A stretch of 64,000 nt of DNA, taken from contig BSBN01000781.1 in the NCBI GenBank assembly GCA_027924645.1, positions 3,286,001 through 3,350,000 of the forward strand. Reading direction: 5' to 3'. Below, one piece after another: positions 1 through 11,562 of the stretch. Position 1 is the stretch's first letter, and each line of letters begins with the position of its first letter. Origin of the DNA: Cunninghamia lanceolata (taxonomy: Eukaryota > Streptophyta > Pinopsida > Cupressales > Cupressaceae). The notes beneath the pieces were generated by a model. It worked only from the letters and a program-made list of their open reading frames with translations, was not told the origin of the DNA and did not search any database. The position numbers were made by a program, and so were the translations under genes.

Positions 1-244
1 TTAAAATATCATATCCTAAAGAGGATAAATAAATCTACATTCTAACATGCCAAACTAAAAAATTTGAACCATCAAACTGAGGAACTCCTGAAACTTTTTC
101 TTCTAATACAATATCAAATTCAACTTGAGAAACATTTATATCAACAAGTTCTGTATCAACCTTTGAATTTGATAAAGATAAAGAGTTTTGACTAGTCTGA
201 GACTTGACAATTTTCTTACTCTTATTTCTTCTGCACTTACCCAT
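1..244 (-). pseudogene. 5' end of copia gag, element A (runs off window)
   Basis: This is the beginning of a Ty1/copia Gag polyprotein read leftwards off the window edge. The frame carries a basic N-terminus (MGKCRRNKSKK) and then the VPQFDGSNFLVWHVRM motif, which matches the FDGxNFxxWKxRM start of copia Gag (compare COP2, where the matching motif reads FDGTNFTLWKGRM). An ATG at 242-244 is the likely start. A TAG follows the RM residues, so this copy is damaged. It lies about 55 bases downstream of an initiator-Met primer-binding site and an LTR, the normal order for the 5' end of an LTR element. The pol part is outside the window. Identification as copia gag is fairly secure; the lineage (Sirevirus-like) is inferred from the LTR style. 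Confidence 0.75.
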
Positions 245-298
245 TGAACTCCACACACAGAACCTACCCAAGCTTATTAGACTTCAAAAGGGAACCTA

Positions 299-310
299 GC
301 TCTGATACCA
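299..310 (-). other. Primer-binding site of copia A
   Basis: The minus strand reads TGGTATCAGAGC, complementary to the 3' end of plant initiator Met tRNA. It starts two bases inside the LTR boundary at 313, so it fixes the orientation of element A as minus and marks the LTR to its right as the 5' LTR. Confidence 0.9.
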
Positions 311-312
311 AT

Positions 313-2988
313 TGTAGGAGTCAAGGACAACACTGAGAGGGGGGGTGAATCAGTGTTGTGTGAATTTTCAAATCTTTTGTAAACTTTAACTTTCAAAACA
401 CAAGGAGAGAAAGCTATCATTGATTTGTCAAACACATATGCACATGACTGAGAATGAAAAAATAAAAACTCATGAGTAAATCATACACACACAGAGAGAA
501 GATCAATATGAATCAAGACACAAGAATTGTACGAGTGGAAAACCCTCCAAGGGTAGAAAAACCACTCCAAAACTGCCTCACTGGCTTAACTGATAAAACA
601 TGCCTTACTGGCTACAAAGAAGCCTCACTAGCTACAATATGTGTCTCACTGACAAATGTTAAGGTCTCACTGACCTATAAGCCTCACTGGCATGATAATT
701 ACCATCATAAAACTCTGTGTGCAAGAATTGATTGCTACTTAATCTAATTTACACCATTCAAATCAACTCATCTGCAACATATATTTCATCATTCTAATCC
801 TATGACATTTTATCCTTGAAATAATCTAATTCACCTGATCAAAGAAATATGTCTTCTTCACTACAAATTAGTTTTCACATTTATTATCTTCACCATTGCA
901 TGTTGATCTGCACAACATCACTCACCCAATGCATCTACAAAACCAATATTTATAAGAAATACCAAAATGTCCTTTCATCTTCAAAGCAAACTTTTATTTA
1001 TTTTTCTTTTCAAAAAACCTTTCATTTTTATACTTCTTCTTTGTTTCATTTTCACCTTCTAACCCTTGACATTTGCATAAACAATTTATCTAAAACAATA
1101 GTAAGGTCATAAAAGAAATCTTCAATAAAATCAATCAATGCCCTATAGGAGAAAATAAAATCTCTTTTACTTGTATCCTCTTCATATTTTCTTCAATGTC
1201 TTCAAATAAATCTTTTCATAGTCTCTTCTCTGTAAATATTATCTTCAAAACTAATATCTTCATCCAATGCCCTTCTCACAAAATAACTGATAAAAAACAT
1301 TTCCAAACTCTTGATCTTCTCTGCAAAAACACATTCCCAAACTCTTGATCTTCTCTACAAAAACACATTCCGTGATTGCAAAACAAAAACAATAAATATT
1401 CTTCAAATTCTTTTATTTCATCTTGAATTCTCTTTGTCTTCTCCAATAAAAAATTAATCTTCAATAATATCTTCATCCAACCTTTCACCTCCTTCACAAT
1501 CTCTTTACAAAAATTTGTTCATCTTCTGTGCAAAATGATCCTTCAAAAATAAATCAATCTTCTCATAGATAATCTTCACTAAATTCTTCAATGGCATGGG
1601 ATAGAATTTAGAAACAGTGTTCCAAAAATATTGCTTTTAAAAATACCAACCATCTCCTATAAAGGCTCCTTGAAAAACTCATATACATTCTATAATGAAT
1701 TCATGCCTTTTAAATAAAATAGAAATATAACAAATTTCCAAAAAAAAAAATTCTTTTAAAAACAAGCATAAAACGTGCCCACTTATATCGGCCTCCCTCC
1801 TTGAAATATATACCATGCTCCTTTTACATAAAAAATTTACTTTCTTAAATGTCATAAAATATGACATAGGTAAAAAGGCCACCAAATATAAAGTTTCTAA
1901 CTTTAAACAAAATCTCCCCTTTTTGGCACTCACCTTATGAAGAAATTTTACCTCCGATTTCCTTAGCCATGGGGTCAGTCATCATATGAAGAAGACCCCC
2001 TTAAGTCTTCACTTAAGTGGTTGGTCACTTATGACAACAGGTCAATGACCATTCATAACAAAAAGCAAAACTTGTCATATACGGGCAAAAAGGTAAAATA
2101 AAAATTTAGTCTTTAGGATATTCAAGCCTTGTTTGAAGTCTTCTTCTCACTCAATAAAGACTTAAAAATATTAAATCCTCCGAATATAGACAGTGGATAA
2201 AAATCACCAACAGTAATATAAGTATGGACAATTCAGGAAGAATATGATATGAAAAACATCAACTTTGTGAGAGATATGCTTAGCACCAAAAGCTTCAGGA
2301 TAACCTCAAATCTCCACACCAAAATCAATGAACCCTTTTCAACAATACCAACACAAACAAACAAGTATAGGTTTCTTCAACTATTTCGCTGCAGCAACAC
2401 CATACTCTTGGTATCAAAAAGATATAATATATGAGTCTTTGAACACCTTATTGCTCCTATCCAGATGATATCCTGAAACAAATGAATGAGCACTCCTTAT
2501 GAACAATACAAGGATACAAACAACATGTTTTGATGAAACTTGCATAACAACTAAACAACATCAACTGATCAAATCAAACACTCTGCAACCATGTAACATT
2601 CTCTACAAGTACCACTTTCTGCAAGGCTTTTTCATGACATCATTATGAGTAAAATATCTTGACATAACCAAAGAACATATGAAGACAAGGACACATTATG
2701 AAGAATGCATCTTGATCAAACTATCAACTTCAGAAACACTAATGAACATCATGATATTGCATGACATATAAAGCACTTGTTAATCTTCTTATATGAATCC
2801 TTTGCATATGAACAACTCCTGATTCCTACCATAAGTGAACAACTGTGAAATGCAAGATCATGAACAACCTTTGTCAATAGTGCAAGTGATCCTCAAATGT
2901 CCTGCAGTCCTGATGATACCTTGTGAAGATGCACACTTACACAACTCTCTCAATACCTTTTGACATCAATGACAAACTATCACCATCA
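313..2988 (-). repeat. 5' LTR of copia element A (long; far end estimated)
   Basis: The plus strand begins TGTAGGAGTC directly after the primer-binding site and shares the run GAGAGGGGGGGTGAATCAGT with the LTR of COP2. A GACATCAATGACAA motif near 2961-2974 also occurs close to the outer end of the COP2 LTR. The outer end is placed at the CA at 2987-2988 because sequence homologous to element B2 resumes just after it; this boundary is an estimate and the target duplication cannot be checked because the other end is outside the window. At about 2.7 kb the LTR is long. A series of GCCTCACTGGC-like units lies at about 570-695. No protein is supported inside it. Confidence 0.6.
947..954 (-). promoter_or_regulatory. 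TATA box of LTR A
   Basis: The minus strand reads TATAAATA about 630 bases before the U5 end of the LTR. The same octamer is found at the corresponding place in both LTRs of COP2, which supports it as the U3 core promoter. Confidence 0.5.
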
Positions 2989-4113
2989 AAAAGGAGGTAT
3001 GAGCTCAAAAGTATACAACCCCACCCTCATCACAGAGATGCCTTATGGTGAAAAGGAGGTATACGCAATAGATAGATTGATTGATTGCAAACAAACTCAC
3101 GATGTAGGAAGTACTCATCGTACTGGCCTACACCTGAGGATAGGCACATTGCTAACATCTACAATAGACAACTTACCTTATATGCCCCCACCTTAAGGTG
3201 GTTGATATCATGCATCGATATCAAGCATGTTAAGGTAGGAAAAAAAACACAAGGGAACACAAAATTTCGCAAATTCCATGCCCCCCAGAGGTGACATATA
3301 CTTTACGATTGCCAAATGTTCCCACAAACACATCCCTATAAGAAACGTGTTAGTGACTACAACATCATGATAAATAACAACATCAATACATATGATTAAC
3401 CAATCAAAGAGCCAAGGTTATACAATGAATTCAGAGTTTGAGGATAATCGTGAGGCTATATCATGAAGCTCTCTGAATCGAGTACCGCCAAGGCTAGATT
3501 CAAAGGAAAACAAAGGTACATAGAGCAGCAATATTGTTAAGGTTTGTAAATGCGATAGAAACATCATCAAATTCACTACGTGCAAAGCACGAGTGCTTCC
3601 ACTAGCCAAGTGTCAGATAAGATATACAACCCCATCGTCATATTAGGAACTAAGTCCATTTTTTTATTTCTCTCGAAAGGGACACTAGGTCCGCATCAAT
3701 ATAAATGTTTATCGTCATCCGCCCACTAGATGGAAACACTAGAGGAAGGGAAACAATAAATAAGAGAGGAGAAACAAGTGTCTTAGGGAGAGTCACGTAG
3801 GAGGGTGCCCTAGGTCACCAAACGTGATGCTATGTCTGTAAGACACAACACACAATGATGAAATCAGAGAGAGACGCAATATAGAAGAATGATGATACAA
3901 ATAGAAGGTCACAATAGAGGTGGTCTCCTGGTATCCCAGCCCTTACGGGAGAATCCGAGGTCATCCCACGAGGCCTAAACAACACATAACACATCATGGG
4001 GGAAGCACATCATGAGAGAGATAAAGGGTTAGAAATACTTACCTGTAGGGTCTTCCGAGCTAAGTCTTATCATCAAGTAAATCATCGTCATCCTCCCACT
4101 CCCTAATGTTAGA

Positions 4114-4442
4114 CTAAAGTGGGATATAAGGTACCATAGCCCAATTCATGTCTTGATCATCATGTTGTTCATTGTTAGGATCAATGTTTTCTTGTTGAGA
4201 TGCAAGGTAAGCTTGTCGCCTTGTCTTCCTCCTTTTTGCAAGTTGACATTGTATTTTATGACTCAGTTTTTGTAACATAGGGCTTTGCTTTCTTATAGAT
4301 TTTTGTGTTGTAGAGGAGGAAGCACCAAGATCAAAGGTCCTTTGTCTAGGTGGAATATTTTCTTGTTGAAGCTTACTATCGTACTTATTCTCTATCCTCT
4401 TAGTGATGTCCAAATGACTTGAATATTCAAACAAAAGGACAT
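4114..4442 (-). pseudogene. Element B1 protein, C-terminal half
   Basis: The frame continues from 8477 once the chromovirus C insertion and one copy of GACAT are removed. It encodes a polar, basic, glutamine-rich tail ending in WAMVPYIPL and then a stop. The B2 copy has the same tail (DMNLAMVPYVPL), followed there by an acidic WEDDDDDLLIDN end. An open frame that runs rightwards across 4443 into the LTR is a chimera and should not be read as one protein. Function is unknown. The family relation to B2, whose protein carries a retroviral-type protease region, suggests a gag-pro remnant of a gypsy element. Confidence 0.6.
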
Positions 4443-5317
4443 TGATGTAGGAGCATCCAGTGGTGTAAGGGCAATCTTGCATCACCCAAAAAGAAGATAA
4501 TTCAAAATAGTTGTAGTTGTTTTCATTTCTTTCCATAATTAGTGTTTTTGGTTCCATAATATCTAGAATAATGATGTAGGACTTTTAGTTTTTCCAAAAC
4601 TGCTAAAAATAGCAACCTGCCTATTTTGGAAAGTGTACTTGCTATTTTTAGAAAGTTTCCATTTGGGTACGGATTGAAATAAAAACTTACAGAAAGTTAC
4701 ATAATGGAAATATAAGACCTTTGGCGAAAGAATTCAGCAAAGATCATTTGTGAGCTGAAAGATATTAAAGTTTTTATTTTCTGAAAAGCCCCTAAAATTT
4801 TTTGAAACAAGATATGAGGCACTAAAACATCCCATAACATCCCAAAAAGTTGATAGAAATCATTTACAAATTTCTGGTGTGATAGTTCACATTGCGAGGT
4901 TTCCAGTACTTAAAATAGTTCGTCAATCGGACACTCGGATCAAAAGTTATGCTTCCCAGAAGTTGACCTACTTTTGGAGGGAGTTGCAAATTTTGAAATT
5001 TAGCTAGAGGCCGCCAAAAAGTGTTATTTATGACTATTTTGGAAACCCTGGGTGGTAGTAGAGTTAAGGGGGCTAGTGTAGAGTCAAGAATAGGTGGAAA
5101 AATAGAAACCCTAGCTGATTTGGGGTTACAAAAGGCTAAAGATTCTAGAGTCTTGAGGTTGGGAAAGCTGTAATGTGTTGCAACTAGTAGTGGATTCATC
5201 CTCTGATTGTAATTAAGCTTATGTAATGTAATGAGTTTCCTAGATCAATAAAGAAATAGTCTATTTTCTATGTTCCATTTTTGTTGTTGTGTGTTTTATG
5301 ATTTACCCCCTTCATCA
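4443..5317 (+). repeat. 5' LTR of chromovirus C
   Basis: It starts TGATGTAGGAGC and ends CATCA, giving the terminal inverted pair TGATG/CATCA. An AATAAA signal is at 5247-5252 near the end, and the primer-binding site follows after two bases. The 3' copy at 7604-8471 matches it throughout, except for its missing first bases and a C-to-T change in the final CATCA. Confidence 0.9.
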
Positions 5318-5319
5318 AG

Positions 5320-5331
5320 TGGTATCAGAGC
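5320..5331 (+). other. Primer-binding site of chromovirus C
   Basis: TGGTATCAGAGC, the initiator-Met type, lies two bases after the end of the 5' LTR and sets the plus orientation of element C. Confidence 0.92.
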
Positions 5332-5418
5332 AAGGGTTCCTGAGTGTGTAGATAGATCACCGACCATGAGGCAGTTTGCACCAGGACCTGAGGTTGTGGG
5401 TTTGCTGCAGAGATCAAG

Positions 5419-7603
5419 ATGCCTCCACGAAGAAATCGTGTTGGGAGAAATGCTTTGACAGAAGAGGGTTTCAGAGCCCTACAAAGGCAAATCGATGCAT
5501 TGTAAGAGGAGCTACGAAGAGGGTTTGATCCGAGAACAAGAGAAGAAAGCGAAGATGAAGCTGAAGAGGAGCTATCTGAGGAAGAACAAGAAGCTATAGG
5601 AGATCCTACAGAAGTTAGGTTGTTGAGGGCTATTTATAAGATCGAAAAGAGGCCCAGGATTGAAGTTTCTACATATTCTGGAGATTTGAATCCAGAACAG
5701 GTTATTGATTGGATTAATGACATGGAGGAGTATTTCAAGTATGAAGATGTGGAGGACCCAGATCGGGTCAAGTTTGCAAAAACAAAGTTGAAGGGCCACG
5801 CCAGTATTTAGTGGAAGGAGGTCCAGTTAGAGAGGAATAGAAAAGGAAAAGGAAAGATCACCAGATGGGATCGGATGGTGGAGAAACTGAAGAAGTAGTT
5901 CATTCCTATGGACTACGAGATGGAGTTACTGAAGAAGCTGCAAGGACTGAAGCAAGGTAATAAGTCTGTTCAGGAGTATAGATAAGAGTTTTGTAAGATT
6001 ACTATCATAACCAGTCATGCAGAGGCCAATAAGGAGAAGGTAGCCCGTTACATTAATGGGTTGAGGCCAAGTATCCAAGAAGAGTTGAGCCTGGTCAGAA
6101 TGACCACCATAGAAGATGCGTATCAGTTTTCCCTGAAGGTGGAAGAGAAGTTGAATAAAAGATTTGACAACAAGCAAAGGGGAAGAGGTCAAGGTGGAAG
6201 GACTGGTGGAAACCCTATGGAGGCCGAAATGAAGATGCAAAGAAAAGTGAAGAAGCTGGCACCAGTCAAAATCAGAGAGGAGATAATACCTACCGCCCTC
6301 GTGACCAGAACAATGGTGAGCAAAGAGGAAGAGGAAGAGGTAGACCTGGGCAAGGACCTAGAAGAGGAGGTTTCAGAGGAACCTATTTCCAATGTGGAGA
6401 AGAAGGGCATCGAGCATATGAGTGTCCACAACATCAAGAAAGGACAAATAGAAGACCTGAAGGTAATGCACGAGTTGCACATGTAGATGAAGATGCACAT
6501 TCTAAGCATTCTGAAGATGTTGAAAGGGGAGAAACCGTAGTTGTTAGAAGAATCTTGCTGAATGAGGAGAAAGAACCAAATCAGAGGAAGAGTTTATTCC
6601 ACACAAGGTGCAAATGTGAAGGTAAGTGTTGTGATATTATTATTGATAATGGAAGCACTGACAATCTTGTTTCAGAGGAGATGGTTGACATGTTGAAGTT
6701 GATAAGAAGAAAGCATCCACATCCATATTAGATTGCATGGTTGCAGAAGGACCATAGAGCTTTGGTCAATGAGCAGTGTTTAGTGAAGTTCAAGATTGGG
6801 GACTACCATGATGAGGTGTTGTGTGATATCATACCAATGGATGCATGTCATATGTTGTTGGGGAGGCTGTGGTAGTATGATAGGAGCATTGTCCATGATG
6901 GGCGTGCAAACACATATTCCCTAACAAAAGATGGAGCTCACCATAAGTTGAAGCCCTTAAAGGAGGTGGAAGAAAAGGTATGTAGTACTGCTAGAATTTG
7001 CTTGGTAGATGGTAGAATATTTTTGGAGGGTATGAAGCATGAGCGTCATTGCTATGCATTGATTCCAAAGATTAGTCAAGAGAATGTGAAGATATACCAA
7101 CAGAAGTTTTAGATATGTTGGAAGAATTTTAGGACATTATCTCTGATAATGTACTGGAGGGTTTACCACCAGTAAGGAAGATAAGTCATATGGATTTGAT
7201 ACTAGGAGCTAGTTTGCTGAACAAGGCAGCGCATAGAATGACCCCTGTAGAGAATGAAGAGCTGAACAGACAAGTTCAAGAGTTGTTAAGGAAGGGACTG
7301 ATAAGGGAGCCTAAGTCCATGTGCGGTACCTGCAGTACTAGCACCAAAGAAAGATGGAGAGTGGAGAATGTGCATAGACTCTCAAGCCATCAATAAGATC
7401 ACAATTAAGTACAGATTTTCCTTGCCCAAAATGGATGACATAATGGATTGTTTGAGTGGAGCCAAGTACTTCATGAAGATTGACCTGAAGAGTGGGTATC
7501 ACTAGATCCGTATTAGAGAAGGAGATGAGTGGAAGATAGCCTTCGAGATAAAGGAAGGTTTGTATAAGTGGTTAGTCATGCCATTTGGGCTAACCAATGC
7601 ACT
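5419..7603 (+). pseudogene. Chromovirus C gag-pro-RT remnant
   Basis: The likely start is the ATG at 5419 (MPPRRNRVGRNALTEEGFRA). Gag follows with LNPEQVIDWINDMEEYFKY and KTKLKGHAS, then RYINGLRPSIQEELSLVRMT. A knuckle reading YFQCGEEGHRAYECP sits near 6390. The protease region carries IIIDNGSTDNLVSEEMV near 6640, so the usual DSG/DTG triad reads DNG here. RT begins near 7180 (MDLILGASLLNKAAHRM) and runs through the segment matching CPTVLAPK and [14 protein letters not shown] to [10 protein letters not shown], where it stops at the deletion joint near 7604. Premature stops sit at Trp, Gln and Arg codons, as expected from C-to-T decay. It cannot make a working polyprotein. Confidence 0.85.
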
Positions 7604-8471
7604 GAGCATCTAGTGGTGTAAGGGCAATCTTGCATCACCCAAAAAGAAGATAATTCAAAATCATTGTATTTGTTTTCATTTCTTTCCATAATTAGTGTTT
7701 TTGGTTCCATAATATCTAGAATAATGATGTAGGACTTTCAGTTTTTCCAAAACTGCTAAAAATAACAACCTGCCTATTTTGGAAAGTCTACCTACTATTT
7801 TTAGAAAGTTTCCATTTGGGCATGGATTGAAACGAAAACTTACAGAAAGTTACATAATGGAAATATAAGACCTTTGGCGAAGGAATCAGGCAAAGCTCAT
7901 TTGTGAGCTGAAAGATATTAAAGTTTTTGCTTTCTGAAAAGCCCCTATAAATTTTTGAAATGAGATATGAGGCAATAAAACATCCCATAACGTCCCAAAA
8001 AGTTGACAGAAATCCATTTACAAATTTCTAGCGTGATAGTTCACATCGCGAGCTTTCCGGCGCTTAAAACGGTTCGTCAATCGGACACTTGGATCAAAAG
8101 TTATGCTTCCTGGAAGTTGACCTACTTTTGGAGGGAGTTGCAAATTTCAAAATTTAGCTGGAGGCCACCAAAAGGTGCTATTTATGACTATTTTGGAAAC
8201 CCTGGGTGTTGGTAGAGTTAAGGGGGCCAGTGTAGAGTCAAGAATAGGTGAGAAAATAGAAACCCTAGCTGATTTGGGGTTACAGAAGGCTAAAGATTCT
8301 AGAGTCTTGAGGTTGGGGATGCTGTAATGTGTTGCAGCCAGTAGAGGATTCATCCTCTAATTGTAATTAAGCTTCTGTAATGTAATGAGTTGCCCAGATC
8401 AATAAAGAAATAGTCTATTTTCTGTGTTCCATTTCTGTTGTTGTGTGTTTTATGATTTACCCCCTTCATTA
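7604..8471 (+). repeat. 3' LTR of chromovirus C, first ~10 bases missing
   Basis: It matches 4453-5317 from GAGCATC onward. The left end is fused to RT sequence at CTGAGCATC, so the polypurine tract and the first bases of the LTR are lost. The right end reads CATTA instead of CATCA and is followed by the GACAT duplication. Confidence 0.88.
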
Positions 8472-8476
8472 GACAT

Positions 8477-8900
8477 TAAAGGTCTTCTCTTCCTTAGTGA
8501 AATCCAAGGTGTGCAAACAATCTACTAAAGGAAGAAGATTGGTGGGAGGATCCACAGAGGTAGGAATTTGATTATTGTTAAATGAATGCTTATTTTCTAC
8601 CCATGAAATGTTCTTTTTTAAAGAGATCTCTTCATTCACTAATGCTTCATCTTGGCCAGGGAGAGCAGTGGAATTACTAAAGCTATCTCTAGTCTTCTCA
8701 TTTGAGTATTCAGTTATAGGGGAAGTAGGATAACTTATGGGATCATCATCAGTTTTTTCCTAGCTATTTATGGAGAAGAACTTAGTTAAGCTTTCTAAAA
8801 TTGTAGGATGTTCACTCATGAGGGTTAAAAATTGGTCAAAATCAAGGTTTTTGATAAATGCATGCAAAGATACCATTGAAAAATGACATGAAGGTGCCAT
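8477..8900 (-). pseudogene. Element B1 protein, N-terminal half
   Basis: The start is the ATG at 8898-8900 (MAPSCHFSMVSLHAFIKNL). The frame continues FDQFLTLMSEHPTILESLTK, one internal stop, then an acidic polar stretch with PTSPITEYSNEK and ALPGQDEALVNEEISLKKN before joining the 4114-4442 half across element C. It has no membrane segment, zinc finger or catalytic motif that I can recognise. The copy in B2 has a different N-terminus with a protease-like region, although leader and C-terminus match, so the N-terminal module differs between family members. Function is unknown. Confidence 0.55.
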
Positions 8901-9031
8901 TTCAATGTAATATCAGATTTTGAAATGCCTTTTCAACTTTATGCAAAAGTCAAGTGCAAAACTATATGCAAAAATGATCTTAAAATGTGTGATTTTTGAT
9001 ACTTTTTCAATGAAAATGAATGAAACAAAGG

Positions 9032-9750
9032 GTTTTGTAAGGATTTAAGTCAAGGGTAGAAAGTTATAAGTATGATATCAATCCAAAACAAAAATAAGAT
9101 CACTCTCAATACACTCTTGATGCAAATCTAAGATAATGCCAAGTCAAATTATAGTGAAAATATGTCAAAATAAGCACTTTTTTACCAAAATTCAAATGCA
9201 AAAGAGCATGAAAAAGAGAGTTGTGAGGAAGATGATGATGGAAAACAAATAATATCAATAATAATAGCAACTTGGTTCCAAAATACCCAACACAACATGC
9301 TTTTAGTGCCACTTACGTAAAACCCTAGTGAAAATATAGCAAAATATGCAATTTTTAACAGTTTTTCAATTCCAAGACCTAGGAAAAGGGGTGTTGTAGT
9401 GAATTTTAGGAGGTGCAGAAAATAATATCAATGGTATCAATCACCTCAATCCATAAAGTTTGTCACAACACGCTTGGAGTGCAAACTAGGTCAAACCCTA
9501 GGGCAAAAATAGTCAAAATATGTAGGTTTTTGCAAAATTTTCACTACAAGAGCCCGATAAAAGGGTGTTGTGAAGATTTTTATGAGGGGAAGCAAATGAT
9601 TACCCTGATAACAACAAATTAGTGTGAAAATATCCTTCACAACATGCTTATGGTGCAAGTTTATAAAGTCAATAAGGCCAAATTTAGTGCAAATCAATAT
9701 TTTCGAAGCCCTAGGTTTGAAATTTTGGGACAAAATGCTATGCAAGTGTT
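9032..9750 (-). repeat. Four diverged tandem units in the leader of B1
   Basis: Units begin near 9032, 9220, 9392 and 9566, spaced about 170 to 190 bases. Each holds a TGTTGTGAGGA-like start, an AATAATATCA core, a CACAACATGCTTG-like segment with GTGCAA, then GTCAAACCCTAGG or its variants and AGTCAAAATATGTA. The same array with nearly the same spacing is in B2 at about 52055-52790. In the orientation of the element it is 5' untranslated leader between the LTR and the protein start. Confidence 0.75.
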
Positions 9751-10319
9751 TTGAAGTCTGATTTATGATGAAAATTAAACACTCTTAGATCTGAAAATTA
9801 TTTTCAAGCTTGAACATGCAAAATGCCCATGCAAATTTAATCAAAATGCATCGAATTGCTAGTTTTTGTTGAAATGTTCTATGCAAAAATGCAAATATTT
9901 TAAATCTAAATGCAAATTTACACTAAAATGCAAGACTATAGACAAATGCTAATTTTAATGAGCCTCTAAAATTAGTTGAAAAATCTAAGAAAAATATTTT
10001 GCCTACTAACCCTGGATTTTGGAATTACTAGGTTATATAAAATTGTCAAAATTTCCACAAAACCCTAGCAATTAAATGATGAAAATGCAATGCAAATTTC
10101 TAAATTTTTGGATTTTTTCTATAGTTTATGTATCATATTTGATGCAAAAATCATGAATTAGGAAAATTTTGGAAGAATTGATGCAATTTAGTAAGCCAAA
10201 CAATGCAATTTTTTTGAATTTTTCTCAATGCAATAAAAAGAATGACTATATGAATGAATGAAAATCAATCCAAATTTGAAGACACACACTCAGCAAGTTG
10301 CAATTTAAGTCCAAAACAT

Positions 10320-10329
10320 GGGTTCACCA
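10320..10329 (-). other. Candidate primer-binding site of B1
   Basis: The minus strand reads TGGTGAACCC, starting three bases inside the LTR edge. The same ten bases lie at the same place in B2 (53366-53375). It begins with TGG as a tRNA-primed site should, but I cannot name the tRNA. Confidence 0.5.
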
Positions 10330-10332
10330 AAA

Positions 10333-11562
10333 TGTTTAGGGTAAAATTGGATTTGTCAATGTTTTAATGTTTAGATGTTTAAATCTGCCTCTCCACTATA
10401 CATTGAAGGATCTAGGATCAAGTGGTGAGCACTATCATACCCTAGGTCACTTGCAGATGTAGGAAAACTTGGATTAGGGAATTTAATTATTAATTTTCCT
10501 TCTCTTATGCCCAATTAACCATTAAAACCCTAATTATGCAAATACGACAACAAATTGATGAAAGATGGAAAAAGCTCTTACAAGCAGGAGTAAAATACCA
10601 AATCATAGAATACCTATTTTTGGGGTTCCAAAGTGGAATAGTTGGGGACACTGGAGAGGATGCCCAAGTCCAAGGTGGATCTAGACCTCCTTTTGACACT
10701 AATCAACCCTATAACTTATGTTTTCAGAGATATGTCTGCAGAGGACACTAGAGTGAGCACCCAAGTCCTGGAAGTGCTCCTGTGTCTTACTTTTTGCCAG
10801 ATCCTGAATCCCTGATGCCTACCAATCCTTCTTGCAACTCTACTTTTCCCAAATGTGACACATGTAACCTGTAATCACAAGACTTGGTTTGGAGGTTGTG
10901 GTGTTTAGAGGCTTGCCTCGGTCAAGCCCCGGAGGACACTTAACTCTCCGAACACCGTTGTTAGATAAAGAGTGCATGCCCTTGTGAGGTAGAGGCAAAA
11001 ACTAAAGGAATCAATGATAAAAACACAATATTATGTCACCTTGTAGTGAAGCTCTCATGGAGGAAGATGCTCTTCATGCCATGAGGAAATTGATGCTCAA
11101 ATATGCAAATATCAACACACAAAACATACAAGTCTGCTCTTGCAACACAATAGAAGCCTTGAATCACCTTGAGAATGCCTAAAGTTCACAATGATCATCT
11201 AGTTTACAAATGAATGCCTAAGCATGCTTATATATGCAACTACAAGTACTCCTGCCAAGATTTTAAAAATCAAAACTTACCATGTTGGCAAAAGGACTAA
11301 ATAATGGTCACAAATTGACACCCACAAATTAGGGCTGCCCCAAAATAGGGTAGGACTAGGGCTTAGTCGTCCAAGTCCTCCCCCCCATTTTGGGTAGGGT
11401 ATAGCTCAAGGGGTCCACCTAGGTCCAATTTGCCATGGAACTTAGGTCTCATTCCATCAGGATGCCAAAATATGAACTAAGATGTCCTAAATGCATACTT
11501 AAGACCTGGGAGCTAAACCTTATGAGGGAAAAGTCCCCAAGGGTACTTTTTCCGATGTTACA
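10333..11562 (-). repeat. 5' LTR of element B1
   Basis: The plus strand runs from TGTTTAGGGTAAAATTGG to GATGTTACA. It is homologous along its length to the two LTRs of B2 (40763-42009 and 53379-54610). It carries the shared tract with CAAGACTTGGTTTGGAGG and GGGGTCCACCTAGGTCC. It is flanked on the right by AGTTG and then the gag of gypsy D. No gene is supported inside; an open frame that starts near 11435 and continues into D gag is an LTR/gag chimera. Confidence 0.85.

Larger units (their letters stand above)
4443..8471 (+). mobile_element. Gypsy chromovirus C, internally deleted, in B1
   Basis: This is a complete insertion bounded by two LTRs of about 0.87 kb and flanked by GACAT at 4438-4442 and 8472-8476. 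Gag, zinc knuckle, protease and the N-terminal half of RT are present. Everything from the middle of RT to the start of the 3' LTR is gone. Removing the element and one GACAT restores the B1 frame (KTFNVLLFEYSS across the junction). The chromovirus assignment rests on its close similarity to element D, which carries a chromodomain. The two LTRs differ at roughly one base in twenty over a stretch compared by eye, so the insertion is not recent. Confidence 0.88.
2989..11562 (-). mobile_element. Element B1, non-autonomous LTR retrotransposon, 3' end lost
   Basis: This segment is a second copy of the family seen complete at 40763-54610 (B2). From the 3' side, 2989-4442 matches 42660-44100 of B2, 8477-10332 matches the coding start and leader of B2, and 10333-11562 is the 5' LTR. 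Chromovirus C (4443-8471) is inserted in its coding frame, and copia LTR A replaces its 3' end including the 3' LTR. The right edge lies in the gag of gypsy D, so B1 jumped into D. About 4.5 kb of B1 remains after C is subtracted. No RT, RNase H or integrase is visible. A stretch at 3000-4110 is 3' untranslated sequence without a supported gene. Confidence 0.75.
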
